This document shows, in pieces, positions 27,956 to 39,250 of a stretch of DNA of 64,000 nucleotides. Every line of letters begins with the position of its first letter. Within the stretch, counting starts at the first letter, position 1. The position numbers and the translations under genes were made by a program. Under the pieces are notes generated by a model. That model was given only the letters and a program-made list of their open reading frames with translations, was not told the DNA's origin and ran no database searches. Source of the DNA: Musa acuminata AAA Group (Eukaryota; Streptophyta; Magnoliopsida; Zingiberales; Musaceae); the NCBI RefSeq assembly GCF_036884655.1, contig NC_088339.1:22357501-22421500 (forward strand), written 5' to 3'.

Positions 27956-30900
27956 GTCGATGAACGTTGTTCTGTAAACTCCTTTGAGTTCTTCTTTCCA
28001 GCCCTGTACAAATTACACCTGTGCTGATACTGAAATTTTTGTGGCTTTTCTTAGATTAGATGCCGCTTTGTGTTTGGTGTTTCGTGCTCAAATCTTGCTT
28101 GCAGATGTAATTGTGCTTTTACTGTACGGTGATTGGCAAAGAAGCTCCTGTAGAAATTGCCTGATTCAATCGATAGGTTCCCCTGTTCTTACTTGGTATG
28201 AGAATTAGTTCCGACTATTTCTACCACTGTAGATCAGATTTATCTGGAGTACAATAACATAATATTTCTCACCCAAAAATTCAAGAACGAAGTTAAACAA
28301 ATAAAAAATAAAAGAAATATTTTGCCAATAATTTAAATAAATATTACAAATGGTATCACATAAACATATCCAATATTGTACCCAAACATTATGCCACTGA
28401 ATGATCCCTGTTAGTGGCTTCCGGAATCACTTGCTCAAGGTATTAGAATTAAGCCTCAGATCATCGTACCAGAAAAGAAGTATATAACAAATATATATAT
28501 ATATATATCTTTTTTTCCCGATAGATAAAAACAGATCAAAATATGGAGATACTTGAATTCTGGATGTTTCGCTGCAAAATGCTGGAATATATACCTCGGA
28601 GAGCGTCCCTGAGTTCCATCCTGAAAGGGAAAATAGCCAGATTAAAAAAAATATATAGCAGGTAAATATTTTGCAGCCATCATCAGAAAAGTAGAGAAAT
28701 TTTGTAGATTAAAATATCAAACATTCTTTCCAAGACTTGGAGTGAGGATAACAATTGTTGAGGTGAATGTAAAGTCAAACAAGAATGGGAAGGCTGCTAC
28801 AAATTTGGAAACTCAAGATGACTCCTCCAGGCATTTTTCCTTTTTTGCCAATGGCTGCAAGGGTTCTGGATTTACTTAGCAAGTGAGAAGTTTTCTCAAC
28901 AACTGTAAAGTAGAAAAAAGAAAAGACCACAAGTAGAATAACTAATGATTCAGAAAGATATTGGTAAATGCTTGCTGCCATAAACATCAACTTTACAGCG
29001 AAAAATCTCGAATCAATTGTGTGATTGTTTGCAGCTTCTACATTGAATAAAACAGCCAGAATTTCAACAAAACCAGGGAACAACCACCAAACGTAGAATC
29101 ATAAAATGGAACAGTGCATCACAACCCCAACTAGGCTAATAAATAATCAATCATGGGCAGAGTACAGAGTGAGGTGTTATTCTGTGAACCACTGTAGCTT
29201 CTACATTGAGAAAAAGCCAACGTTTCAACAAAACAAGAGCATACCCACCAAAGAAAGAATCATAAATATGTAATAATGCATCACAACCCCGACTATGCAA
29301 TGAATTATCGATCATGGGCAGAATTCAGAGGATTGTTATTGTACTAGTCTGTCCACACACGTGTAGGACACATGTTGATGGGCTTGGCTCATGTTCTTCG
29401 CTGCCAGCTGGTAAGTGGAATGCATGACACTGATCCTCTTTCATATAGTGACGACCACATCCAGCTAAAACTTAGAAGCTATACAAGGACCACAACCGAA
29501 GAAATAAAGATGATACAGGAAAGACCATTGTGTCTGCTAATATTCCTGCCAGTACTAAATTTATAAGTCCCTCTTATGCCAAAGTTCTGCTTCAACCAGG
29601 AATTTTCTACCTGCAATTAGACAGTTATGGAGACAACCGTTACTCGGATTTTCTACAAAACCACAAACAAGGCTCCTTTATCAGTAACATAGCAGGATGG
29701 TAGTTTTCTCCTATCTGGAGCTCCTCAAATGATACATATCCAGATCTGATTTTGGAGATGCCAATAACTTATCCAAAGACTAAACCTTCTTGAATCATCA
29801 AGATGGCATTCGACTTGCACAACTGCTACATGTACAGACTGCTTTGCAATTTTCCATTTAGCCTAGAGCTTGAAACATTTCCAATCCAAGGTTCTGTGTG
29901 AAGATTGAACCACATCTGCTGCATCGACCAATTTCTCTCATTTTTCTTGTGCTAGTTGAAGGTTATATATTGTGTATCACAAATATGAAAGCATTTGTGC
30001 CCCAATTATCTGTGTGCTGGAAGGTTGGTTTTAAGGTTCATTATGGTTTCTAGAACTTTCCGAATCTTTTAAACCAAAACTTGAGTGGCCATTGTAAGGT
30101 CATGAATGAGGTCATTTTAGTTGTTGTCATTGACTATCATCACTAGTCATAACCAGGTTACATAACACATCTGGAGAACCCAATTTCCGGCAGTTTAGGT
30201 GGTTTAAGAATGATAAATGAGGATGCCATGGTGGAAATTTCGGAAGGTTTACGGAGGAGAATGTATTAGCCCTCAGTAATTTTGACTGCCACTTCCACAT
30301 GCATGTACATTCCACTAATGCAACCACACTGGCTTTATGTGTCCTAGACCAGCACAATTAGATGCAGCTCTTGCAGGAGGCACTAAGGCACATGTCTTTG
30401 CACCAAGATAGATGGAGGACAACTAACCAAGCCAACAAGTGCCATACACATTGTACATCAATTCATATCTGATGTTCCGTAATTTTATACATTCATATGT
30501 TTTACTATTTCTACTAATAATAATTTATGCACAGTGTCTATAACAAGTTCATTTACAGACAGCACTGTTACAAATTTTAAAAAGGTAGTTTGGTCCTGCA
30601 TATGCACTTCAATAGATGAAAATTTGCTACCAATATGCATGCATCTACATTTAATTATGTGAAATCTATCTTCAAATATAACTCTATATTTACTAAGCAA
30701 CACCTAGGAGAAAGTTGTTTAAATAAATCAGAATTGAAATAAAAGATTATTTTATTTAAAGGGACATCCATCTAAAACCACTCAAATCTAGCATTATCTA
30801 CATCAACCATCAAAATAGAGAAAATTGACATCATCATATCCATTTGAAGTTATGTGATCTAAGATGCCATAATAGTCTCATGTGTATCTATAATAACTTT

Positions 30901-31575
30901 GAGTCCCAATTTAGCATATTCATCGAATGGCAAAAAAGGAAGGTTAACCATGCCACTAGTTCATTTGAACTAATGGCTGTTTACCATATCACTTCCTCTC
31001 TAAGCTTCTTACATGTCATATATTCTAAATGCTAAAATTCTTAGGTAGCATGTGGGGATAATCATCACAAGAAAACACATTTGTTGACTACACCATTGAA
31101 ATCTACAAGAAGAAGGTCAGAAACGCTTGCACTCTTTGTTCCAACTTGGTCAACATATAAAAATTACAGCAAGAAATTGATCAATTTCAAGATATTTTAT
31201 AATCTGCATAGTTCCAAGAACTAAATAGTGCAGTCTGAAATAATAGAAATAAAGAAGTGTGCAATAAAATCTAGTTAGAAGTATATTAATTCGGTCATAT
31301 CAAAAAGAGCAAGGAAACCTAAAACTCAATAATCTGCCATTAAAACCTACAGTTGGGTCAGAAATAAGCACATAAGACAATAAAATAGCATTAAGAAATT
31401 CATATGGAGAAACATGTCTGAGTAGTTATGAATGACAATAATATATATCTCCTACTAGAAACATCATAATATAACAAACACCATGAATCAAAATGACAAA
31501 ACATTCAATGGCTTTCATTATCAGAAATGAAAGAATCTCAAGAGTAATGTCAGAGACTGTACCTCTCAACTCTTC
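27956..31575. other. 3.6-kb spacer between the small ORF and the RING gene
   Basis: No long ORF or known domain. On the minus strand a TTTCAG acceptor near 28618 and a GAGGTATAT donor near 28595 frame a possible small exon. The RING stop codon is followed about 9 bp later by GAGGTACAG, so a spliced 3' UTR reaching into this region is possible. An imperfect tandem duplication lies at about 29028-29330. The rest is AT-rich with nothing recognised. Confidence 0.4.
29028..29330. repeat. Diverged tandem duplication, period about 165 bp
   Basis: Two copies share AGCTTCTACATTGA, TTTCAACAAAAC, AGAATCATAAA, GCATCACAACCCC and ATCATGGGCAGA in the same order, starting near 29031 and near 29199. Confidence 0.7.
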
Positions 31576-32655
31576 TCAATCCAGATCTTCCTGCTCAGCC
31601 TCTGACTGCCTGTACCCTTGCTGTCCAGAATTTGCGTCATTGCTATTACCACGGGCGTTGCCATTACCCCCATCACCAACTCCAACAACATGCCCATCCA
31701 GACCTTGAGTTGCAAAAGGCATAAATGGCCAGGGCAGAGAGATACTAAAACTCCTCTGCAACATCCCCGATCCTGGAGAATTCCCCTCTACAGAAGTCCC
31801 AGCTGTGGACCCACCAGAATTCCCCACCCCAGACAATGTCCTCGCTGCAGGGGCCCCTCTGCGCTGCTCGTAGTCCGTATCGTCAGTAGGCAGCTCATAC
31901 CGGCACACCGGACAGGAATTATGCAACCCAAGCCAAGGCAAGATGCAGTCTTTATGGTAGATATGCTTGCAAGGCATCAACTTTGCCTCATCCCCCATCT
32001 CGAATGCGTCCTTGCACACGGCACACTGGGCCTCGTCGGAGGCAAGCGACTCGGCCGAGATCCTGATGTCCGGCAGGGATTCAACAGCGGATTTGGCAGC
32101 CGGAGGCGTGCCATAACGATTGGGATCGTTCTCCGCGAGCTGCTGGATGAGCCTCTCGAGGCCAGGGCCAATAAAATAGTCCCCGAGGTTGCCGGCGCCG
32201 ACGACGGGACCACCCTCGAGAACGACCTGGATGTTGGCGCCACCGGAGAGCAACTGCCGCATGTAATCCTGGAGGAAGAGCATCGGATTGAAAGGAGCGG
32301 GTCCAGGGGTGGGGGAGGGTTCGGGGGAGCGGACGGGGCCGAGGAGGTCGGCGAGGTCCCTAGGGCTGCGAAGCTCGAAGTTGCTGGTTGGAGACAAGAG
32401 AAATGGGAGGGGGGATGGGGAGAGGAGGAAGGAGTCGTAGCTGCCACGGGGAATGGAGAGGGGGAAGATGGCGTTACGGATGGGGAAAGGGGCGGGATCG
32501 GGGCTGGGAGGCGTAGGGTCGACCTCCTCGAGGAATCCACCACGGCAGATAGGGCAGGTGATGTCGAGGGTAGAGGAGGGGAAGATGGTGACGTTGCGTT
32601 GGCATTGGTGGCAGAAGTACTCCTGGAAGTCGGAGCCGGGGCCGGCGGAGGACAT
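31576..32655 (-). CDS. RING-H2 E3 ubiquitin-protein ligase with N-terminal zinc ribbon (RING1-like)
   Basis: A single coding exon of 359 residues. An N-terminal zinc-ribbon has paired cysteines at about 15/18 and 34/37 (FCHQC and CPIC). A Pro/Ser-rich linker, a helical segment with LIQQLAENDPNRYGTPPA, and a RING-H2 finger at about 211-251 follow. The finger has the pattern C-x2-C-x14-C-x-H-x2-H-x2-C-x10-C-x2-C (CAVC, CKHIYHKDC, CPVC). The C-terminus is Gly/Asn/Ser-rich. This layout matches plant RING1/RDUF-type cytosolic ligases, which recruit E2 enzymes and ubiquitinate targets, often in stress responses. The ATG at 32655 matches the family's usual start (MSSAGPGSD). The frame stays open upstream to an ATG at 32838, which would add 61 Arg-rich residues. 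The gene is divergent from the thioredoxin gene at 33299. Confidence 0.88.
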   Translation of the reverse strand: MSSAGPGSDFQEYFCHQCQRNVTIFPSSTLDITCPICRGGFLEEVDPTPPSPDPAPFPIRNAIFPLSIPRGSYDSFLLSPSPLPFLLSPTSNFELRSPRDLADLLGPVRSPEPSPTPGPAPFNPMLFLQDYMRQLLSGGANIQVVLEGGPVVGAGNLGDYFIGPGLERLIQQLAENDPNRYGTPPAAKSAVESLPDIRISAESLASDEAQCAVCKDAFEMGDEAKLMPCKHIYHKDCILPWLGLHNSCPVCRYELPTDDTDYEQRRGAPAARTLSGVGNSGGSTAGTSVEGNSPGSGMLQRSFSISLPWPFMPFATQGLDGHVVGVGDGGNGNARGNSNDANSGQQGYRQSEAEQEDLD

Positions 32656-32846
32656 GGTGAAGGGGTCGGGAGAGGGAGAGGGAGAGGGAGAGGCAGAGGG
32701 AACTTTCGGTGGCGAGAACGCAGGGCAAAAGGGAAGGTTTTGAAACGACCGGGGGCGCTGAAAGAAACGCACGAGACTCGTGTCAGCGACAGCACGATAC
32801 CTACCAAAAGTAGCAACCTTACCAAGAACTGAAGACATTGAATTCC

Positions 32847-32882
<36 letters not shown>

Positions 32883-33298
32883 CAATAAAACATAAATTTT
32901 TTGTTCGTCGCTATTAAAAATAGTATAATGATCTGTAAATTTAAGAATGAAAAATGGTAAAATATCATTACTGGGATTCATTTTTCATAATTTAGAAAAA
33001 AAAAATTGTTGGCGAAAGGCAAAAGAGAGGCCACTAAATCTTGTGCTGAAGAATTACTAATAAATCTACATGATAATTAAGGTTATTTTTCCATATTTTA
33101 GCATGCAAAAGAGAGGACGCTAAATTTATAGATAAATAAATAAATAATGTCGATAAACCTGGCTCGAATGTGAGGCATGTACTCGACACTCTCTATGTCG
33201 CGATTCGACTCTCGCCATTCCCAAACGAGTGGACTCGGATTACCACGAGCCGCACGAAGAGCCACACAGCTTGAGAAGCGCCCGCGCCCTCTCCGTCC
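32656..33298. promoter_or_regulatory. Divergent promoter region between RING and thioredoxin x genes
   Basis: About 640 bp lie between the RING start and the thioredoxin start, which are transcribed away from each other. It includes a (TA)n run at about 32850-32878 and an AT-rich centre. The GC content rises near 33180-33298, the probable thioredoxin 5' UTR. Confidence 0.5.
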
Positions 33299-36200
33299 AT
33301 GGCGACGACGAGCTTCTCCCCCTCCGCGGCCGTTCGAGCCCCCTCCGCCTCCTCGTTCGGTCCGCATCTCGACCTCAGCCGCCGCATCCGCCTCCCGCTG
33401 ACACGCCCCCCTGCTCCGGCAGCTCGGTGGGGAGCGCGGCGGCACGTCGCCCCTTTTCGCCTCGCCGCCAGGAGGCTCTCCGTCCGCTGCGGCGCGCTCG
33501 TCCAGATCGACCAGAGCGAGTTCCCGGCTGAGGTGCTGGGGTCTGATATCCCGGTCCTGGTGGAGTTCGTCGCCGATTGGTGCGGGCCCTGCCGTTTGAT
33601 CTCATCCGTCGTCGAGTGGGCTTCCCAGGTCTCTTCTTGTGCCAAACCATTGCAAGATTTCTCCTTTCTGTTAATTGTCGCGTTATATCAGTATAAAAAT
33701 CGATTTTTGGGGGGTTGTGTTTAATGAAAGATTGAATTCAAAGGGACAGGAGCATTTTAATTCCTTTTTGTCAGAAAATGATGCTTTTAGGCTAAAATAA
33801 TATGCATTGAATGTAAGATGCACGTCCAGGATTGTTGCAAAACCAGTTTTAGTAGATTCTCAATTAGGAAGGTGCATAGAACATCGAGATATTGCGTGAC
33901 AAAATATTTGTTGTTTTGTTTTATTAAAGCCTTCTATTGGTAGATGACAGCATTTTAACCTGTACTGGGTTGAACTGATTCTTGTATCTAGAAGGAAGCC
34001 TCCTTTGTGGAGGAGCCAAATCACTGGGGTGATCGATGGAAATTGGCTACTGTGAGACCTCCCATCCCACAAACGACCACATCATTCGATTCTGTGCCTT
34101 TGGACAACTGTGATTGCGTTTTTCCTGTCCTTAATCTCTAATCGCCGCCATCCCAAGTCCATCTTTCCCTCTTCTTCTTATAAAGAGGAAGTAGGTGTTC
34201 ATGTTCTGCCGCTAGCAGCTTATGCCTTACAATGCTTCCACTACCATGCCGCTCCCTGCTACCATCAACTCAAGTTCTCTCCTTCCAACTTCTTTGCATC
34301 TTCCCATGGAAGCTAATCCCTCCTATATTCCCACAGTTCAGGTCATCCATCTTCCTGACACGAATGAGCACTTAACCTACTTCTCCTCCCATGTTGTTGT
34401 CAGGTTGGGGAGCCAACAAGGCATAGTGGATATGTATCAATTTCTCTGTAATTTTAGCTATTAGGCCCATAATTATTGAAGTTCTTAGTTCCATCACGAT
34501 CATGCTTAGAATCAATGCTAGGTAAATTAATTTTGATATTCCACGTTAGCCTTACACCAAGATCTTTGGCATGTTGTTACTGGTGTTGCCACAGTATCTC
34601 ATTTGATATCTTATTGTGTATGACATGTAAAAATTCATTTCATATGCTAGAATAATGACTAAGATTATGAGAATGATTCTCAATTGTGTTCTTATTGCTC
34701 CAGAATTGATGAGTGTGTATGATGGTGCAGGGTTATATATTGCCAAACACTGGTGCATTATCTATTCAAAGAAGTGTCATAAGTCTATATCGCAAAGTTA
34801 CATATTAGGATTCTAACCTGTGAGATAATGATATGGAGAAGCTATGACTGTTGTTACTTTTGAGATTTAGATAGAAACTGATATGCAGTAGTTCCATGGC
34901 AGAACTTTAAGGAGTGTCGCAATAATTGCTGCTCTTAAGCTATGATGTCCAAGAGCTAATCAGCAGAAATAACTGAACTTTTTTGTGTGTTATTAGTACC
35001 ATGCAATCAATCTTAAAATAATGCTATTTAAGTTTTAGTTTCCTGAAAATATAAGAGTAAAATATGTGGAAACATGTTATAGATCTGTTCCATTCAATTA
35101 GAACTAATGTTGATATTTGAAAAAATATATATGTACATGAAGAATCAGACAATTATTCATCAAGGATAAGTAACTGCAAAATGCTAAATTTACTGAATGA
35201 GTTCATTGGATGATAGTCTTGTATCAGACAAAAAGGACCAACATAAGTTGTCCTTACAATCATTCTCTTTTTTGTTTTTGAAGTGGAGTCTCTTATTGGT
35301 TAGAGGTTTCAAATGATGTATAACATGCATGAGTGCTGTAATAGGGTTAAATTGAGCTGGATATGTAGTAAGTTTGTATGCTAATCTATTAAATTCCTCG
35401 CTGAATTCCTAGATCTAGAACAAAAATTATAGTATGTAGATATCATAGTTTCTCCATTGGATCATGTAAGGTTTAGCCAATCCGTTGAAGTGAACCAGAT
35501 TTGCAAGTACATGTTTATCTGATTCACATTGTTAGCTAGAGATGCATATTGACCCACTTTTTTCCCAAACATGCATAACTAAGAACAGATACTTCAGGTT
35601 CCACGAGTTACTTGAAAATTTAACACTTTATAATGGAAGGCAATATGCAAAGTATAATCATTGTCTATGAATAGAAAAAGTTTTAGAATATTTCTTCTCT
35701 ATTCATGTCTAGCTATACGATCGAATGATCATAAAACAGTTGTTGTCAGACAGTTCCCTAGGAGTGAGTACATACCTGAACCTAATCTAAATGCACTGAC
35801 TGGTCACTGATTTAAGACCAATTGAATTTGTTTTTTAGTGATATTACCTTCAATAGCTTCAATCGCAGGAAAAAATCCATGTAGCCAACCCAATAGTTGA
35901 GATGATTGCGTAACGTTCATGTTATACCAGCAAAACTACAGCTCTAAAGGTTTGCTTGATATCTGCTTACGATTTTATCACATGTTTCAGGTACCTACAT
36001 GTTTCTCAAAAACTAGTGTGTTCATGTATTGGGCATCATAGTTTTACTAAATGATGTAAAGTTTAAATTCTCTGACTGGAAATTTGAAGCTTTCAGGAAT
36101 ACAAGGGCAGATTAAAGGTTGTGAAGATCGATCATGATGCAAATCCTAAGTTGATCACAGAGTACAAGGTTTATGGCCTGCCAGCATTGATCCTCTTCAA

Positions 36201-36303
36201 GAATGGGCAAGAAGTTCCAGAAAGTAGAAGGGAAGGTGCAATCACCAAAGTCAAGCTGAAAGAATACTTGGACAATTTTTTGGAGCCCACATCTGTAGTC
36301 TAA
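33299..36303 (+). CDS. TRX-X: Thioredoxin x, chloroplastic
   Basis: Two exons, 33299-33628 and 36097-36303, joined in frame to give 178 residues. The first 60-odd residues are Ser/Arg/Pro-rich with few acids, typical of a plastid transit peptide ending near SVRCG. The mature thioredoxin fold follows: [13 protein letters not shown] (active site WCGPC at about 94-98), [13 protein letters not shown], and [13 protein letters not shown] with the cis-Pro, then [15 protein letters not shown]. The SRREGA and KIDHDANP phrases are characteristic of the x-type, which reduces stromal targets such as 2-Cys peroxiredoxins. The intron is 2.47 kb, and its donor is CAG|GTCTCT, weaker than consensus. Trx y is the main alternative, but the C-terminal motif favours x. 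Confidence 0.92.
33629..36096 (+). other. Long intron of the thioredoxin x gene
   Basis: About 2.5 kb and AT-rich. A GC-richer block at about 33985-34420 looks foreign to the rest of the intron, with short ORFs that match nothing recognised. It may be an old insertion. No other gene seen. Confidence 0.5.
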
Positions 36304-38413
36304 TCTCTTTCAAGCTCAAGTACACTGTTGAATCTCGATGACCCAGACATCTGTAGTTCGTCTTGTAACTTCATGTAAGCTGCAGCCTATTGCTTGAGGC
36401 TTCAAATGAGTCCAGGAAAAAGTTCCCTTCCTCTTGGAAATGCAAGCTGGCCTCTTGTAAGACCAAAATATTTTTCTGTACACACCTAATAAGATTTGTA
36501 CTGTAATCTGCAGTTGTCTTTTGATGGCAATATGTGGATTAGTTGTATTAAATATGAGCTTTGACAATGTTGAGCTTTGTTCAGAGCTGGCACTTTTCCT
36601 ACTTTAAGAACAGAGTTCCTTTTGTGATGTATGGGAATTACCTCAAAAGGTATGCGTTGTAAAGCCTGTTTCTCCTTGTTCACATCTCATGAATACATTT
36701 GAGGCAATGCCCCTTTCTCAAAGAACAGCGGACAAAAGAACAGAATAGATGAATCTATCCATATGGAATTTAGAAAGGAATTATGACATAAATTGCTGAT
36801 CAAATGATTGCTCTGCAGCCATCAACTCACTTCAGATAGGGATTCAAGTCAAAATTGCAAATTTTAATTTTCCATAAATATTAATTAAATGTGGATTTTT
36901 GAGGGATTTTTTGGAGTGAGATTTTCAGGAATGTTCGACTAAAATTTCCTCATTTTTATGGAAAAAATCCTCATAAAAATTCCTCCAATATCTTGTCATA
37001 GATTGTGCAAAATGCTTTGTTTATATGAGCTTTTGGATGTACAAACTCTTCAATTAAGCTTCTCAAATTTCATAGGAAACTCCTCGTGGGAGCAATCTAT
37101 GAATCACATGGTACTGCGGCCTCAACTCCATCAAAATCCAAGACTGTCCAATCTGTCAATCACTTTCTTGTGGATACTCGACATCGTTTGTCTCCCGACA
37201 CAGTCGAAGTCTCCTTTTTTCTTTTTTTTTTCCTGTACTTGAGAAGTAGGATCTGCTCATCAACTTGCTAATTCACAGTTCCAATGGCTTCTTGGCATCA
37301 ACGAAAGCCTTCGAGATGGCGAGGATTGCACTGTAACAACTGTGGTTGTGATATCTCATGCTTTCTTTTATCCTCGGAATCAAACGATGCCTAAAACCAT
37401 CCCTTTCTTCGGTTAGATAAAAAGAAAGGATGATCGAGGGCCTGAGAAAGATCGATATGCATATGTACGAATGACTGTTTGGGTGTGGTTAGTGTTTCTG
37501 CTATTTGTTCATCCATTGTTAGATAGGGAACAAAGACAAAGCTGTGATGATTGTTTTAGTTCCAAGCGTCTTCACTGATGCTGGAGGAAAGGCTTGAGAT
37601 GGCGGCTTTCACTGTCATTGGGCTTCGAGGACTACGATGTAAAGATGAAGTGGTGATCATTAGTGTGTGTTGCTTTAGATTCAAGTGCGCCTTCGAACTT
37701 TGAGGCTATGAGACTCATCCAATTGCCAAATGTTCTTTCAGGGAAGGAGGAGAAAAGATATGTTTGTCGATGTGTGTGTGTGTGTGTGGTTTACATGCAG
37801 CCAAAACTCATGAAGCGGGACAGTTTGGCTGAGTCGATCCTGTCCATGCACTTCGTGTATATTTTACTTGAACGTTGCTTTAAGATTAACAAATGTTTGG
37901 AAATTGCACGACCGGTGACTTGACTTCTTTCTTCATGGGAAATACCATTCCATGCGATTGTGTATGATGAGATGATGAACGGTCGTTATCTTGTTTCGTA
38001 AATACTCATCAAATAAGTCGTTATCTTTAAATTATTGAGTAATGTTTTAACCCTAATTTATATTCCATGGAATATTAAAGATAGATACACATGTATTCCT
38101 CTCACCAATTAAAGGTATTTGGTGAAAATGTAAGTCAATTTTGTCCTTTTTCTTGCACAGTAATTAAAATAAGTCATGTGATAAATAGCCCACTTCATCT
38201 CTAACCACCTCTATTTCTCTCTCGCTATCTCTCACACACACACAAACGCAAAGAAAGGTTCGAGATTTGCCGGCAATGGTGTCTTGCCTCGGATCTCCGA
38301 TGCCAGTGGCGCTCTCCTGCTTCTGGATTTAGCGTCTTGTTCGAGCTTTATTATTTGTTGTTTTCGTTTGGTTTGAGATTTTCCTCGTTCTTTCCGTAAG
38401 ATTGCTCATAGAG
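36304..38413. other. Spacer between thioredoxin x and the DUF4408 gene
   Basis: The first 350 bp or so are the probable thioredoxin 3' UTR. The rest holds no recognised gene. A (TG)n run lies at about 37771-37788. Positions 38200-38413 are the CT/CA-rich leader of the next gene. Confidence 0.45.
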
Positions 38414-39250
38414 ATGGCGAATCCGCGATGGAATTCTCAGACAAATGGATATGACACTGCGATTTGGGCCGCCAAGATCGCTTTTTGCTTCCTCGGCATC
38501 CTCTCCTTCGGCGCAGCAGCCAGGGCCGCCATCCCTGCTGCTGCCGGGGCGCTGGCCTCCGCGGTCCCTGGCTTCTGGGAGTTCCTTCGCTCTTGGCTCG
38601 CGCCTCCGTACCTGTTCATCGCCGTCCATTTGATCATCCTTGTCATCTGGAAGCTCTCTGATCAGAAGCAGGAGCATCACCAACACCGCGAGCAATGGGC
38701 GGCGGCGGAGCGCATGGCGGAGCCTGAGAATCCTGCAAAGGTCAAATCTTTCGAGCCTTTGCATATTTCTCCCGTGCCCATTCTCCGGAAACCCTCGCCG
38801 GAGATGTGGCGCGACGAGATCTCGCCGTCTCTGACAACACCGGCTGTCCGGGCGCCGGATCCCGGTGAATTCTCGACGTCCGACGCGTCGTGCTTGACAA
38901 CGGAGTCCGGAGAGATTTCCACCGCTTCGTCAGCGTTTGCGGTCAAGAAGAGCGTCGAACCGGAGTCCATGAGCAGCCTTACGGTGAAGAAAGATGAGGA
39001 CGAGGCAGCGGCGGCGGCCACTGCGGCTGGGACAGCGAATGACTCGATGGAGGCAACATGGAAGGCGATCATGGAGAAGTCGCCTCGGGCAGCGGAGGTA
39101 CCGCCACCGACGGCGTCGTCCGGGCGGGGCTCGAGGCAACCGGTGGCCCCTCCCTCATCTACGGGTCAGGACGAGTTGAACAGGCGATGCGACGATTTCA
39201 TCAAGAAGAATTACGAGCAGATCCGATTCCTCAGCAGCCGGCGGCTGTAG
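38414..39250 (+). CDS. DUF4408/DUF761 membrane-associated protein
   Basis: A single exon of 278 residues starting at the ATG at 38414; the open frame upstream has no ATG. Two hydrophobic segments at about 17-34 and 64-80 with an Ala-rich loop form the DUF4408 N-terminal region. The middle is low-complexity, rich in Ser, Pro, Glu and Ala and probably disordered. The last 27 residues contain DELNRRCDDFIKKNYEQIR, the DUF761 signature seen in plant proteins once called cotton-fibre-expressed. Members of this family have been associated with growth and stress, but no biochemical activity is established. The coding region is GC-rich in AT-rich flanks, and the length is ordinary for the family. Confidence 0.85.
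   Translation: MANPRWNSQTNGYDTAIWAAKIAFCFLGILSFGAAARAAIPAAAGALASAVPGFWEFLRSWLAPPYLFIAVHLIILVIWKLSDQKQEHHQHREQWAAAERMAEPENPAKVKSFEPLHISPVPILRKPSPEMWRDEISPSLTTPAVRAPDPGEFSTSDASCLTTESGEISTASSAFAVKKSVEPESMSSLTVKKDEDEAAAAATAAGTANDSMEATWKAIMEKSPRAAEVPPPTASSGRGSRQPVAPPSSTGQDELNRRCDDFIKKNYEQIRFLSSRRL

Noticed and set aside
31618..32832. 404-codon plus-strand ORF antisense to the RING gene
   Set aside because: It is a GC-rich shadow of the RING coding exon; the minus-strand frame has a complete RING-H2 and zinc ribbon, while this frame has no recognisable motif.
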